Positions 49,614 to 58,378 of a stretch of 64,000 nt of DNA are shown piece after piece; positions within the stretch are counted from its first letter, which is position 1; the number at the start of each line of letters is the position of its first letter. Both the position numbers and the translations under genes were made by a program. The notes beneath the pieces are model-generated. The model saw only the letters and a program-made list of their open reading frames with translations. It had not been told where the DNA came from and searched no databases. Source of the DNA: Halomonas caseinilytica (GTDB taxonomy: Bacteria; Pseudomonadota; Gammaproteobacteria; Pseudomonadales; Halomonadaceae); assembly GCF_001662305.1 (NCBI RefSeq), contig NZ_BDEP01000006.1, positions 1-64,000 of the forward strand, read 5' to 3'.

Positions 49614-52238
49614 GTGAGCATTCAAATGGAGTATCAAGAATTTCTTTCACACCTAGACCAAAAAGAGGTTCATGATGACGTGCGTAGGATGGCAAACTTA
49701 ATTGGCACCCATCTATCTACTTTGTCAGAGGTAGGAACCGCTCGACGTGCTAGATCTTCTCGCCTCGCCCCAATAGCCACTCAACTCCTGGACGAAACAC
49801 CAGCTCAGCCGTCCCCCCGAATACAGTCACAAGCTTCTCACCAGACATTAGCTCGCCTGCATGAACTGAAAGTCGGCCCTTTTCGCGGCTTCATGAATCA
49901 AGAGGCCTTTGATCTCAGCAGTGAAATAACTCTTATATATGGAGCTAATGGAACAGGAAAGAGCAGCCTCTGCGAAGCACTTGAGGCGGCAATGCTGGGT
50001 TCCATTGTCGAAGCTCAAGCCAAGCGACTAGACCATCGCACGTATTGCAATAACGCGCGATTACGCCGCCACACCCCACCTGAACTGACAATGATCAATC
50101 AGGCAGGAGATATTGAGCTCGTCCAACCAAACGAAAGTGAGTACAGATTTTGCTTTATCGAAAAAAACCGACTTGACGACTTTGCAAGAATAGCTGCCAA
50201 AACCCCAGGAGACCAACGGCAACTAATCGCTACACTGTTTGGAGTTGAGCAATTCAGCGAATTTGTCCGTGGCTTCAATGCATCGCTTGACGACAATCTC
50301 AATCTGACAGGGATGAAGTCGCTACAACTCGAACAACGCCGCTCTCAGCTTGCCAGTTCTGAAGAGGTTATTCGGAAATTCCCGGAAAACCTGATGCAAT
50401 TAGAAGCTGATGAAAATGAGCTTGCAAATCGCATTTCATCAGGAGTTACATTCAACGATTGCTGTGATTGGTTGCTGGGAAGACCTGACCAACAGGGGCG
50501 TTTGCCCTATGTTCAGGCACAGCTAAATGCGGTGCCGCCACCCATTCACGGAGCCACTCAAGAGCGGCTTGGAAAACTATTAGAGGATGTTTTCCGACTC
50601 CAAGCTCTTTGGGAAGAAAAATATCGCATGTTGGCCACACGTGCCAGTGATGTATCTTACGCTCAACTTTACGAAACCGTGCTGGAGCTTGCTGATGGCC
50701 AAGAAAACTGCCCGGCATGTGGCACATCACTGGGAGAAGTTGCTGAGAACCCGTTTGATCGTGCTAAAACAGGATTACAAAAACTCGCAGAACTGAAAGA
50801 AATCCAAGAACAAGAGCAAGGACTGCGAGGTCAACTCGATGAATCGGTCCGTGCTACCTGGGAAGAAACGAGAAGAATCATAGCCATCGCAACCACCGAT
50901 TTTCCAGAAGCTTTGCATGCAAAGGACTTGCCTCCTCTTCCTCCATCACATACGGGAGATTGGTTAAAAGTTTGGATAGATGGGGATCAAAGGTATTGGA
51001 AGGCTCTTCTTGAGATTACCTCACTAATTGAAGAGTCAGATGCAAGGGCAAGTCAGGAGCATGAAAGGAGAGCGTCCCTCGCTCAGGAACGAGAAAGGCT
51101 TGATGGATTCCGCCTCGAGATTGAGAGGATAAAGCTGAGAAGAGATTCACTACAGCAGGAATATGATAAAGCTCAACGGACTGTGGCACAGTTCGAAGAA
51201 GAAAACCGGGAATTGATACAAGAAGCGGAATCAGAATCTGCTGTAATTGCCCACCATAAAAGAATAAAAGTTGCTTATGATCACTTCCTTTCTGAACTAC
51301 AAAGTTACCTAAAAACATTACCAGGGCGTCTACTGGAAGGACTAGGTGAAAAAGCAAAAGAGCTCTACAACTCTTTTAATCGTAGCGATCCTCAGACCGA
51401 GCTTCTGCATGCGCTGTGGCTGCCCCTTGCGGAAAACGGCAAAATCGAAATTGAGTTCACTGGTGAGCCCGGCGTACGCTACAACGCTTTGATAATTCTC
51501 AGCGAAGGACACATAAAATGCCTTGGGCTGGCTATTCTCCTTGCAAAAAACATTACCCAAGGATGCCCATCAGTCATCTTCGATGACGTTGTGAATGCGA
51601 TTGATGATGAACATCGCGACGGTATCTGGCGCACTTTTTTCGAAGACGGCCATTTAGACAACAAACAAATAATCTTAACATCTCATGCTGAAGAATTTTT
51701 ACATCGCATACAGCAAGAATTGGGGGCAGAACGTGCAAGCGCTATCAAACGATACAAATTCCTTCCTCACGTGGGAGAGTTTGATCTTCGCATAGATTCT
51801 GACCCACCTACCAAGAACTACGTACTATTGGCCCAACAAGCTCTTGAAGCGGATGAAAAACGTGATGCACTTCGCCATGCGCGCCCTGCTCTTGAAAGCC
51901 TGACCGACCGACTCTGGGTTTGGCTTGGTCGGCGAACCGATGGTCGATTAGAGCTCAAATTAGGTGGCCCCAGGTCACTTTGGGAGTTGAACAACAAGTG
52001 CACTAAAATCCGGTCAGCAATGAGAAAGATCGCTGACCAGCATGAAGGCGGTAGAGAAGCAGTAGAGGCACTTGACAGCCTACTTAATGTTGGCAATGAC
52101 TCCATCGAATGGGGTTATCTCAATAGTGGCGTTCACGACTCTCAACGTGATCACGAATTTGATAGGGCTACAGTGAGTACTGTCATAGAAGCAGTGGTAT
52201 CGCTGGACAATGCTTTAAATTCTCAGCTTCGACGATGA
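49614..52238 (+). CDS. Rad50-like zinc-hook ATPase with extra C-terminal domain (candidate anti-phage effector)
   Basis: An 874-aa SMC/Rad50-type ABC ATPase: Walker A GANGTGKSS (110-118), coiled coil interrupted by a zinc-hook-like CPAC (366-369), second coil (about 475-550), signature LSEGH (629-633), Walker B VIFDDVVNAIDDE (654-666) and switch His in TSHAEE (690-691). A helical C-terminal domain (about 740-874) goes beyond Rad50 and contains RKIADQH (804-810), which fits the RX4-6H motif of HEPN RNases. No Mre11-like nuclease neighbours it, so an effector would have to be built in. The GTG start follows AAAGGAG. It is A+T-rich and isolated, typical of island cargo. It recalls RloC in architecture, but no anticodon-nuclease motif is seen. 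Confidence 0.85.
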   Translation: MSIQMEYQEFLSHLDQKEVHDDVRRMANLIGTHLSTLSEVGTARRARSSRLAPIATQLLDETPAQPSPRIQSQASHQTLARLHELKVGPFRGFMNQEAFDLSSEITLIYGANGTGKSSLCEALEAAMLGSIVEAQAKRLDHRTYCNNARLRRHTPPELTMINQAGDIELVQPNESEYRFCFIEKNRLDDFARIAAKTPGDQRQLIATLFGVEQFSEFVRGFNASLDDNLNLTGMKSLQLEQRRSQLASSEEVIRKFPENLMQLEADENELANRISSGVTFNDCCDWLLGRPDQQGRLPYVQAQLNAVPPPIHGATQERLGKLLEDVFRLQALWEEKYRMLATRASDVSYAQLYETVLELADGQENCPACGTSLGEVAENPFDRAKTGLQKLAELKEIQEQEQGLRGQLDESVRATWEETRRIIAIATTDFPEALHAKDLPPLPPSHTGDWLKVWIDGDQRYWKALLEITSLIEESDARASQEHERRASLAQERERLDGFRLEIERIKLRRDSLQQEYDKAQRTVAQFEEENRELIQEAESESAVIAHHKRIKVAYDHFLSELQSYLKTLPGRLLEGLGEKAKELYNSFNRSDPQTELLHALWLPLAENGKIEIEFTGEPGVRYNALIILSEGHIKCLGLAILLAKNITQGCPSVIFDDVVNAIDDEHRDGIWRTFFEDGHLDNKQIILTSHAEEFLHRIQQELGAERASAIKRYKFLPHVGEFDLRIDSDPPTKNYVLLAQQALEADEKRDALRHARPALESLTDRLWVWLGRRTDGRLELKLGGPRSLWELNNKCTKIRSAMRKIADQHEGGREAVEALDSLLNVGNDSIEWGYLNSGVHDSQRDHEFDRATVSTVIEAVVSLDNALNSQLRR

Positions 52239-52399
52239 CGAAAAAACCAGAAGATGCAGGGCTAGTCACAACGATATCACTTTAGTAGCGGCCAATGGAC
52301 CGGGCAAATACCTGGATGGAACCAAACTGTCTGGGCCCGGATGATTGATTACTCGTTTTGACATAAGTCAGGCTGCATCTCCTGCTACTGTTTCATGAC

Positions 52400-53267
52400 A
52401 TAAATCTGTGACTGCTAATGCTGCACATTCTGAGCAATGTGGTGATTGTACACCTCCTCCTGAAACATACCGCCGTGTTGCTAGGACGTCACTGATACGC
52501 CCATTGGAGCGCTCGACCATGCCGTTGCTCCGGCTTGATCAGGCGATGCTGAATGCCGTGCTGCTGGCACTCCTAATCGAAAGGATGTTGACCGCTGGGT
52601 GTCCGTTCGCTCACACGGGTGAAGCGGTCCGTGAAAGACTTGCCGTTGTCAGTCAGCACTTTCTGGACCTTGAACGGTGCCTTTTCGAGCACTCGCTTCA
52701 TAAAGATCCGAGCCTCCTGAGCTGACTGACTATGCCGCACTTCTAGGTAAACCCAGCTCGTGGCGCGATCAATGGCGACGTACAGATAGCGCTTCCGCTC
52801 CTCATCCGGCATCTGCGGAAAGTGCTTGATGTCGACATGCACGAAGCCCGGTGTATAGTTCCGAAACGGCTTGGGCTTGGGGGGCTCGTCATCAGCGGCA
52901 TCTTGCCGAGCCAGTTTCGTCAGAGTCGATACCTCACGTCGCTTCAACATGCGATGAAGCCCAAAGCGCGAGAGGCGAAGATGTAGGAATTCACGCACGA
53001 CCACCAGCAGGTCATCGAGGCCCAGCCGTAAGAACTCCCGAGCGGCAATGAGCACCTCTTCCTGCTCGAGCGTCAGCGTGACCAGCAGATTATGCCGAGT
53101 ATCCGGGCGGTCATGGGTATCCTAGCGGAGCCGCCAGCGATGAACGGTAGTGTCAGCGACACCATACCTCCTTGCCAGCTCGCTCTGCTGATGCTAGGTG
53201 GCCCAACCTATATCTCGGAGCAGATCTTGGGTGTGTTCGTCGCCTGTTTATGCAGCTTGATGTCCAT
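52400..53267 (-). pseudogene. Decayed IS481-family transposase
   Basis: Minus-strand reading starts MDIKLHKQATNTPKICSEI at 53267 and then stops. Frame shifts pick up LDDLLVVVREFLHLRLSRFG and the DDE core YLYVAIDRATSWVYLEV and VLTDNGKSFTDRF (52573-53055). An in-frame stop follows HPFD, and the frame resumes ECQQHGIQHRLIKPEQRHG, ending near YNHHIAQ. Several stops and shifts make it inactive. Terminal inverted repeats were not identified. Confidence 0.85.
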
Positions 53268-53414
53268 ATCCTTGCTCCCGAATGACCTGGTAAAGAAGCT
53301 CCTTGGCAGCCAGCAAAGGACAGCTTCTATAGCTCAGTCGATCATCGAGGATCCGGCACCTAACATGGATAGGTCATTCGATTGGGCCTTTTAGATTTAG
53401 TGATCACATCACAA

Positions 53415-53433
53415 TGGTATATAGAATGGTATA
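53415..53433. promoter_or_regulatory. Candidate integrase arm-type sites, right
   Basis: TGGTATA occurs twice in direct orientation (53415-53421 and 53427-53433), about 55 bases before attR. It matches the TGGTATAG arms beside int at the left end. Confidence 0.4.
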
Positions 53434-53488
53434 AACCCCTCGGAAAAGAAACCAAAGTTCTTGTATATACAACAACTTGATCAACCAT

Positions 53489-53511
53489 TTCGAATCCTGC
53501 AGAGGGCGCCA
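53489..53511 (+). repeat. attR: 23-bp attachment site
   Basis: An exact copy of the tRNA-Arg 3' end, from TTCGAATCC to GCGCCA, standing free of any tRNA body. It marks the right boundary of the island, 18 bases before the end of the diguanylate cyclase gene. Confidence 0.95.
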
Positions 53512-53528
53512 CCTTCTATGCCTTCCGT

Positions 53529-55511
53529 CTACGCCCTTCCGTGCATGACTACCCGGTCACGTCCCAGGCGCTTGGCACGATAGCTGGCGGCATCCGCTCG
53601 TTGCATCACACTGCTGATGCGTTGGTCACCGCGCTCGAAGCTGGTCACGCCAATGCTCAGGGTCACGCTGAATTCCTGCTTTTCGTGAACGACCTTCAAT
53701 GCGCTGATGGCATCGCGCAGCGACTCGGCAATATGACGTGCCTGCTCGAACGTACAACTCGGCAGCAAGATGGCAAATTCGTCTCCACCCTGGCGTGCGG
53801 CGTGGTCGCTGCGACGAATCATCCAGGAAAGCATCCCGGCGACCTGGCACAGCATTTCGTCGCCCAGGGCATGGCCCCCGACATCGTTGATCGGCTTGAA
53901 GTGATCCACATCGATGACCAACAACACCGAGGGCGTGCCGGTCTTGCGCCAGTCGGCCAGCGCCTCTTCCAGGCGACGTTCCAGGCCACGACGATTGAGC
54001 AGCCCGGTGAGCGGGTCATGTTCCGCTTCCCACTGGCGTAGCGCCTCTTCCTCGCGTCGCTCGGTGATATCCTTCACCGTCCCCACGAACCCTAGATGAA
54101 CGTCGCCGGAGACGACCCGCCTGGCGTGCACCTCGAGCCAGAGCATGTCGCCGTCCTGGCGATAGTAGCGATACTGCTGGAGGAAATCCTCGCCACTTTC
54201 CAAGCTGTACTGCCAGAGGTCCAGCGCCGACTGCCGATCATCGCGATGAATGCGCTCCAGCCATGACGCTGCGTGATGGTGTTCGGCATCGTAGCCCGTC
54301 AACTCTTCGAGTGCCGGGTTCACGTAGGTCACCCCCCCGCCCTTGTCGGTCACGAAGATGCCAACCGGCGACGAGGACAGGGTGGCATCGAGAAAGGCCT
54401 GGCGCTCCCGCAGCCGGGCGATCGCGCGCCCTCGCTCCACCTCGACCCGATTGAAGGTCTGCGCCACACGCTGCAGTTCCTGCATTCGCGTTGCCAGGGA
54501 AACCTGGGTCCGCCGCCCTCGCCCAACCTCCTCCATCTGGGTCTCCAGCCGATAGAGAGGGCGCAGCGACACCCACACTAGCCATCCCACAGCCGGTACC
54601 AGCAGGCCGGCGAGCAGCAACGCCCACCACCCCAGGCGGTTCACCAGCGCCTGCAAGGGCGCCATGACCTGCGACCGGGGCAGGATGACACCGACGATCC
54701 AATCCGCCGGCCAGATCTGGCGATACGCCTGATATGCCCGATCGTCGTTGATCAGTCTCCCGAGCACCTCGCCTTCCCAGCCATACAGCGCCAGGTCCAC
54801 CCATGGGTTGGCATGCGTCTCGGGCATGGATGACAGGATCAACGAATCATCGGGGTGATAGAGAATGTGACCAGATGAGGTGATGACGGCGGCATAGCCT
54901 CGAGCCCCCAGGCGAATGCGCCCCAGGCGATTGAAGAGTTCACCGCCACGAATGTTGACGACTCCCCCCACCATGCCCTGGAAATCGCCGGCCTCATCAA
55001 GTCGCGGCACCAGAAACATCACCTGAGGAACACCGTCGTTCCGCCCGCGGAACGGTTCACTGACGTAAGGACGCTTGAACGCCCTGACATGCCGAAAAAA
55101 CGCTCGGTCCCCGATATACCGGCCGGCCCGACCCTCGACTCTCGGCCAGTCGGACACGATCCAACCCTCGGCATCGGCCACGACCAGGCCATTGAACCAT
55201 TCGAGCAAGGCATCACTCTGGCGCAGGGCATCGCGGCCCTCTGCCTCCGCATCCGCCGCGTCGAGCCGATCCGCCAGGCGCTCCAGCGCCGATAACCGGG
55301 TCTCCACCTGCTGGGTCAGCTCATCGGCAATCAGCCTCGCCTCGTAACGCAGGTGCGTACGACTGGAATCGCCGACCAGGGCCTCGCCGGAACGCCATCC
55401 GAAGCCCAACAGCAAGGCCACGACCAACGTCCAGATCACCAACAGCCCCAGCAGAAGCCGCCCCTTGAGTGACAGGGCTCCGTGCAGGTAGCGGGAGAAA
55501 CGCGTCGGCAC
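53529..55511 (-). CDS. Membrane diguanylate cyclase, dCache-PAS-GGDEF
   Basis: A c-di-GMP synthase of about 660 aa. In order: short cytosolic N-terminus, TM1, a periplasmic double-Cache sensor (FFRHVRAFKRPYVSEPFRGR region), TM2, a HAMP-like linker (RLETQMEEVGRGRRTQVS), a PAS domain (ATLSSSPVGIFVTDKGGGVT), a PAC segment and the GGDEF domain. The active site is an intact GGDEF about 85 residues from the end, with the inhibitory RRSD I-site five residues before it, so it should be active and product-inhibited. The start is unclear: GTG at 55511 or 55514 after GAGAGG, or TTG at 55532. Confidence 0.92.
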   Translation of the reverse strand: MPTRFSRYLHGALSLKGRLLLGLLVIWTLVVALLLGFGWRSGEALVGDSSRTHLRYEARLIADELTQQVETRLSALERLADRLDAADAEAEGRDALRQSDALLEWFNGLVVADAEGWIVSDWPRVEGRAGRYIGDRAFFRHVRAFKRPYVSEPFRGRNDGVPQVMFLVPRLDEAGDFQGMVGGVVNIRGGELFNRLGRIRLGARGYAAVITSSGHILYHPDDSLILSSMPETHANPWVDLALYGWEGEVLGRLINDDRAYQAYRQIWPADWIVGVILPRSQVMAPLQALVNRLGWWALLLAGLLVPAVGWLVWVSLRPLYRLETQMEEVGRGRRTQVSLATRMQELQRVAQTFNRVEVERGRAIARLRERQAFLDATLSSSPVGIFVTDKGGGVTYVNPALEELTGYDAEHHHAASWLERIHRDDRQSALDLWQYSLESGEDFLQQYRYYRQDGDMLWLEVHARRVVSGDVHLGFVGTVKDITERREEEALRQWEAEHDPLTGLLNRRGLERRLEEALADWRKTGTPSVLLVIDVDHFKPINDVGGHALGDEMLCQVAGMLSWMIRRSDHAARQGGDEFAILLPSCTFEQARHIAESLRDAISALKVVHEKQEFSVTLSIGVTSFERGDQRISSVMQRADAASYRAKRLGRDRVVMHGRA

Positions 55512-55744
55512 CACAGCACCTCTCAACGACAAGACCCATCGTGACGATGTCGAGAAGGCAGCCTAACAGATGGCTCGAGATCCATCGGTACACCGGCGAG
55601 CCGCCCCTCCCGAAGGCTTCCGATCCGACAACGGGCCTCTCGCTCTTGGCACGCTGTCGGATGGTGAGGATGCCGCACGATGGACGCCCATCACTACCCC
55701 GCACGGGCGCAGCAAGCACCGGTGGGGCGTCCACCCACTCTCGA

Positions 55745-56800
55745 TCAGCGGCGGTCGATCTGCTCCACCTTCAGCTCGTAGTTGTTGACGCCGGAGTGCG
55801 CCGAGCCGAACTTCTGGCCCTGCACTCGAATACGGTAGCGTCCCGGTTCAAGCACGGTCTGCATATCGACATCGCCATCGAAGCCTTCCCCGGCGCCTTC
55901 CGCCACGACGCGACCGGACTCGTCCAGCACATCCAGTGTGAGCCGGTAAGTATCCTCGAAGCCGGCCGGATAAGTGGACGTCTCGATGGAGATGGTGCCG
56001 GCCTCGGCCACATCGAAGGTCAACACCTCGCCCTTGGCACGAATCTTCACGTCGGTGACGATGGTCTCGAAACCATCCTGCTCGGAGGCTTGCTGTTGCT
56101 GGCCGGTGGTCTGCTGTGCCTGACCGGCGCTAGACGCTGCTTCGCTCTCCGTGCTGGAGGCCGAGGCCGCGGCCGCTGCGGTGGCACCTGCCGCGGCCGC
56201 ATTGCCCGCTGCGTCGTCAGACGCGCGCACCGTGGCCACGGCATCGTCTCCGCGCACGAACACCGATCTGCCCCCCGTCCGGTTCTCGCCGACGAACTGG
56301 ATATTGCCGCCGTCGTCGACAGCTCTCTCGATGCGCCGCCCCTGGTCGTCCAGCCCAGCCACCTGGATGGAATAGGCATCCCCGGCCTTGCCCCGGGTAC
56401 CGAAGCGCTGACCCTCGACGCGCAGCACATAGTCCCCCGGCTCCAGTTCCGTCTGGAGTTGCAGTCCACCATTCTGTCCCAGCGCCTGGGAGCGTGCGAT
56501 CTCACGGCCCTGGCTGTCCAGCAGCACGGCGGCGATGCGGTAATCGTTGGAATAGCCAGCGGTCACATCGCTGGTGAAGCGATAGGTGCCGGCCTGCTCC
56601 ACGCTGAAATCGTGCTCGTTGACGCCACCGAACAGGAAGCTGCGGCTATAGGCATCGGTATCCGCCTGGAAGAAGCCGGTCAGGTCCATTTCCTTTCCTT
56701 CTTCCCGGAACCTGTCCTGCGTTTCGCTGGCCACCGTCGGCACGGCTACAAGGCTCAAGCCCAGGGCCAGCAAACCCGCGGTTACGATCGGCTGTTTCAT
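55745..56800 (-). CDS. Secreted protein with two homologous beta domains
   Basis: A 351-aa exported protein: signal peptide (1-25, ending VASE), then two related PPC-like beta domains. The repeat is plain in LEPGDYVLRVEGQRFG (about 118) versus LEPGRYRIRVQGQKFG (about 322). An Ala/Ser/Gln-rich linker (about 195-240) joins them. The surface is acidic as expected in a halophile. Function is unknown; similar domains bind carbohydrate or pack against proteases. It is separated from the porin by a terminator. Confidence 0.75.
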   Translation of the reverse strand: MKQPIVTAGLLALGLSLVAVPTVASETQDRFREEGKEMDLTGFFQADTDAYSRSFLFGGVNEHDFSVEQAGTYRFTSDVTAGYSNDYRIAAVLLDSQGREIARSQALGQNGGLQLQTELEPGDYVLRVEGQRFGTRGKAGDAYSIQVAGLDDQGRRIERAVDDGGNIQFVGENRTGGRSVFVRGDDAVATVRASDDAAGNAAAAGATAAAAASASSTESEAASSAGQAQQTTGQQQQASEQDGFETIVTDVKIRAKGEVLTFDVAEAGTISIETSTYPAGFEDTYRLTLDVLDESGRVVAEGAGEGFDGDVDMQTVLEPGRYRIRVQGQKFGSAHSGVNNYELKVEQIDRR

Positions 56801-56830
56801 GGAACCTCGCTTGCGTCATTCTCGCCAATG

Positions 56831-56859
56831 AAAAAAGCCGACCCCGGGGGATCGGCTTT
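56831..56859 (-). terminator. Terminator after the porin gene
   Basis: On the minus strand AAAGCCGA (56852-56859) pairs with TCGGCTTT (56834-56841), followed by six Ts. It closes the highly expressed porin transcript just before the secreted-protein gene. Confidence 0.9.
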
Positions 56860-56900
56860 CGTTTTGCAACCCTTCGGGCAGGTTACCCTGCAACCGGGGT

Positions 56901-58013
56901 TTAGAACATGTAGGTCACACCGGCGGCAACACCGTCGCCTTCGTCGTCTTCGCGATCGTAGAAGGCAGCTTCGAGCCAGGTGTACATGGCGTCGGAGATG
57001 TTGTAGGTACCGCCAACGATGAATTCGTTGTAGGTGTCGTCACCACGACCGGATGCGGTTTCGCTCGGGGAATCGCCGCTCAGGCTGTCGTCGACGACAT
57101 TACCGAAGGTATCGCCACCCACATCGACGTACTGGTAGGCGCCGTAGATGTCGCCGTTGCCATAGCCGTAGCGAGCGCCCAGGCCGTAGAAGTTGGTGGA
57201 GTCGACATTGTCGATATCAGACTCGAAACGCTCGTACTTGAGCGCGACGCGCAGGGTGTTCCACTGGTACTGACCCGTCACACCATAGCGGTCACCGAAC
57301 TCCTGGTTGTTGGCCATGCCAGCTTCAGTCACCTCGTAGTTATCGAGGTTGTCGTACATGGCGGCCACGGAGAAGTTGCCGACGGTGTACTTGGCACCAC
57401 CGAAGACGGAAGCGTTACCGCCGTTGTCGACGTTCTCGCTTTCCATGTCGCCCTTGTACTGGGTACCGACAGCCAGCTGGAGGCCGCTGAAGGACGGGGA
57501 GACGTAGGTCAGCTGGTCAGTTTCGACCATGCCATCGACAGCTGTCTCATAGGCACCGCTGCCGCTGGTGTCACTGAGGTCGAAGTATTCGTTGTTGGTG
57601 ACAGGATCCTGGATCCAGTCGTCCATCAGGGTGTCATAGGAACCCAGCTTGAGGTCACCGAAGTTGCCCTTCAGGCCGACATAGGCAGTGTCACCGGCAT
57701 CACGACCGGCAGTCTTCATTTCGTCGGCTTTGAAGTCGTCGAATTCGATCTTCATGTAGCCGGTCAGGCCGTCGTAGATGACGTGCTCGGCGGCGAAGCC
57801 GATGGTAGAGCCGTTATCGAAAACGTCGTTTTCGGTCTGGATGTTCGCCGGCTCGCCATCCTCTGAAACATCGTTCTCGATGTTACGGAAACCGATCTGG
57901 ACGTTACCGTAGATGTCGAGCTTGGTGCCGTCCTGGTTGTAGACAGTGGCGGCCTGGGCGCCGGAGGCGACCATGGCACCGGCGATGGCAGTCGCTAACA
58001 GTGTCTTTTTCAT
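56901..58013 (-). CDS. Acidic trimeric outer-membrane porin
   Basis: General diffusion porin of about 370 aa: signal peptide (to AQA), then a 16-strand-type Gram-negative porin sequence starting VYNQDGTKLDIYGNVQIGFR, ending with the beta-signal VAAGVTYMF with C-terminal Phe. Strands and loops are very rich in Asp and Glu, with few Lys/Arg in the loops, typical of halophile surface proteins. The start at 58013 follows AAGGAT; the ATG three codons earlier is too close to it. It has its own promoter and terminator. Confidence 0.93.
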   Translation of the reverse strand: MKKTLLATAIAGAMVASGAQAATVYNQDGTKLDIYGNVQIGFRNIENDVSEDGEPANIQTENDVFDNGSTIGFAAEHVIYDGLTGYMKIEFDDFKADEMKTAGRDAGDTAYVGLKGNFGDLKLGSYDTLMDDWIQDPVTNNEYFDLSDTSGSGAYETAVDGMVETDQLTYVSPSFSGLQLAVGTQYKGDMESENVDNGGNASVFGGAKYTVGNFSVAAMYDNLDNYEVTEAGMANNQEFGDRYGVTGQYQWNTLRVALKYERFESDIDNVDSTNFYGLGARYGYGNGDIYGAYQYVDVGGDTFGNVVDDSLSGDSPSETASGRGDDTYNEFIVGGTYNISDAMYTWLEAAFYDREDDEGDGVAAGVTYMF

Positions 58014-58378
58014 TGCAATCATCCTTATGACTAGCTTGCTGTTTCGATCGTTGCTGCTCTAGCAGCCGGCTTGCCTGTCAGGTGCCGGTTCCCGTCGCTA
58101 CCCGCGTCCCTCCCGGGAGGTGGTAGTGCGAGCCAGACCACGGCCAAGCCTTGTTATATAATCCAATGCTCGCAGGAGCAACTCTATACCGGGATTGGCG
58201 AGAGCGCAACAAGAAAAAAACACTGTTTTCCTTCACTGCGCACCCCGATCGCCGCCCATTGCCCTGCGATGACGACCGGGCGCCGTCTCGGCGGGCCGGC
58301 GCGATGCCGGATCATCATGCACTGCTGATATGACGCTTTCAAGTCAGCCGAAAGGCAAAGCGGGCCGCCTGTTCGCTC
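58014..58378. other. Porin upstream region
   Basis: A 365-base spacer without a credible gene. The long untranslated leader (about 130 bases) between the predicted promoter and the porin start could host small-RNA control, as is common for porins. The remainder toward the ProQ-like gene shows no terminator that I can fix. Confidence 0.5.
58153..58181 (-). promoter_or_regulatory. Porin promoter
   Basis: On the minus strand TTGCTC (58176-58181), a 17-base spacer and TATAAC (58153-58158). It is the best -35/-10 pair in the region. Confidence 0.55.

Larger units (their letters stand above)
39864..53511 (+). mobile_element. P4-satellite-like genomic island in tRNA-Arg(CCU)
   Basis: A 13.6-kb segment bounded by a perfect 23-bp direct repeat. 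It contains a tRNA-proximal P4-type integrase, AlpA regulator, candidate C4/CI antisense RNA, TOPRIM primase and DUF927-type helicase, plus cargo. No capsid, portal or terminase genes are seen, fitting a satellite or integrative island that depends on a helper or on plasmid-like replication. Two cargo blocks (41.3-43.1 and 49.6-52.2 kb) are visibly A+T-richer than the host, indicating recent acquisition. Confidence 0.92.

Noticed and set aside
49614-52238. Direct assignment of the ATPase as RloC
   Set aside because: The zinc-hook ATPase layout is similar, but the anticodon-nuclease signature of PrrC/RloC could not be seen in the C-terminal part.
39864-53511. Complete prophage
   Set aside because: No capsid, terminase, portal, tail or lysis genes were found; only integration, regulation, replication and cargo.
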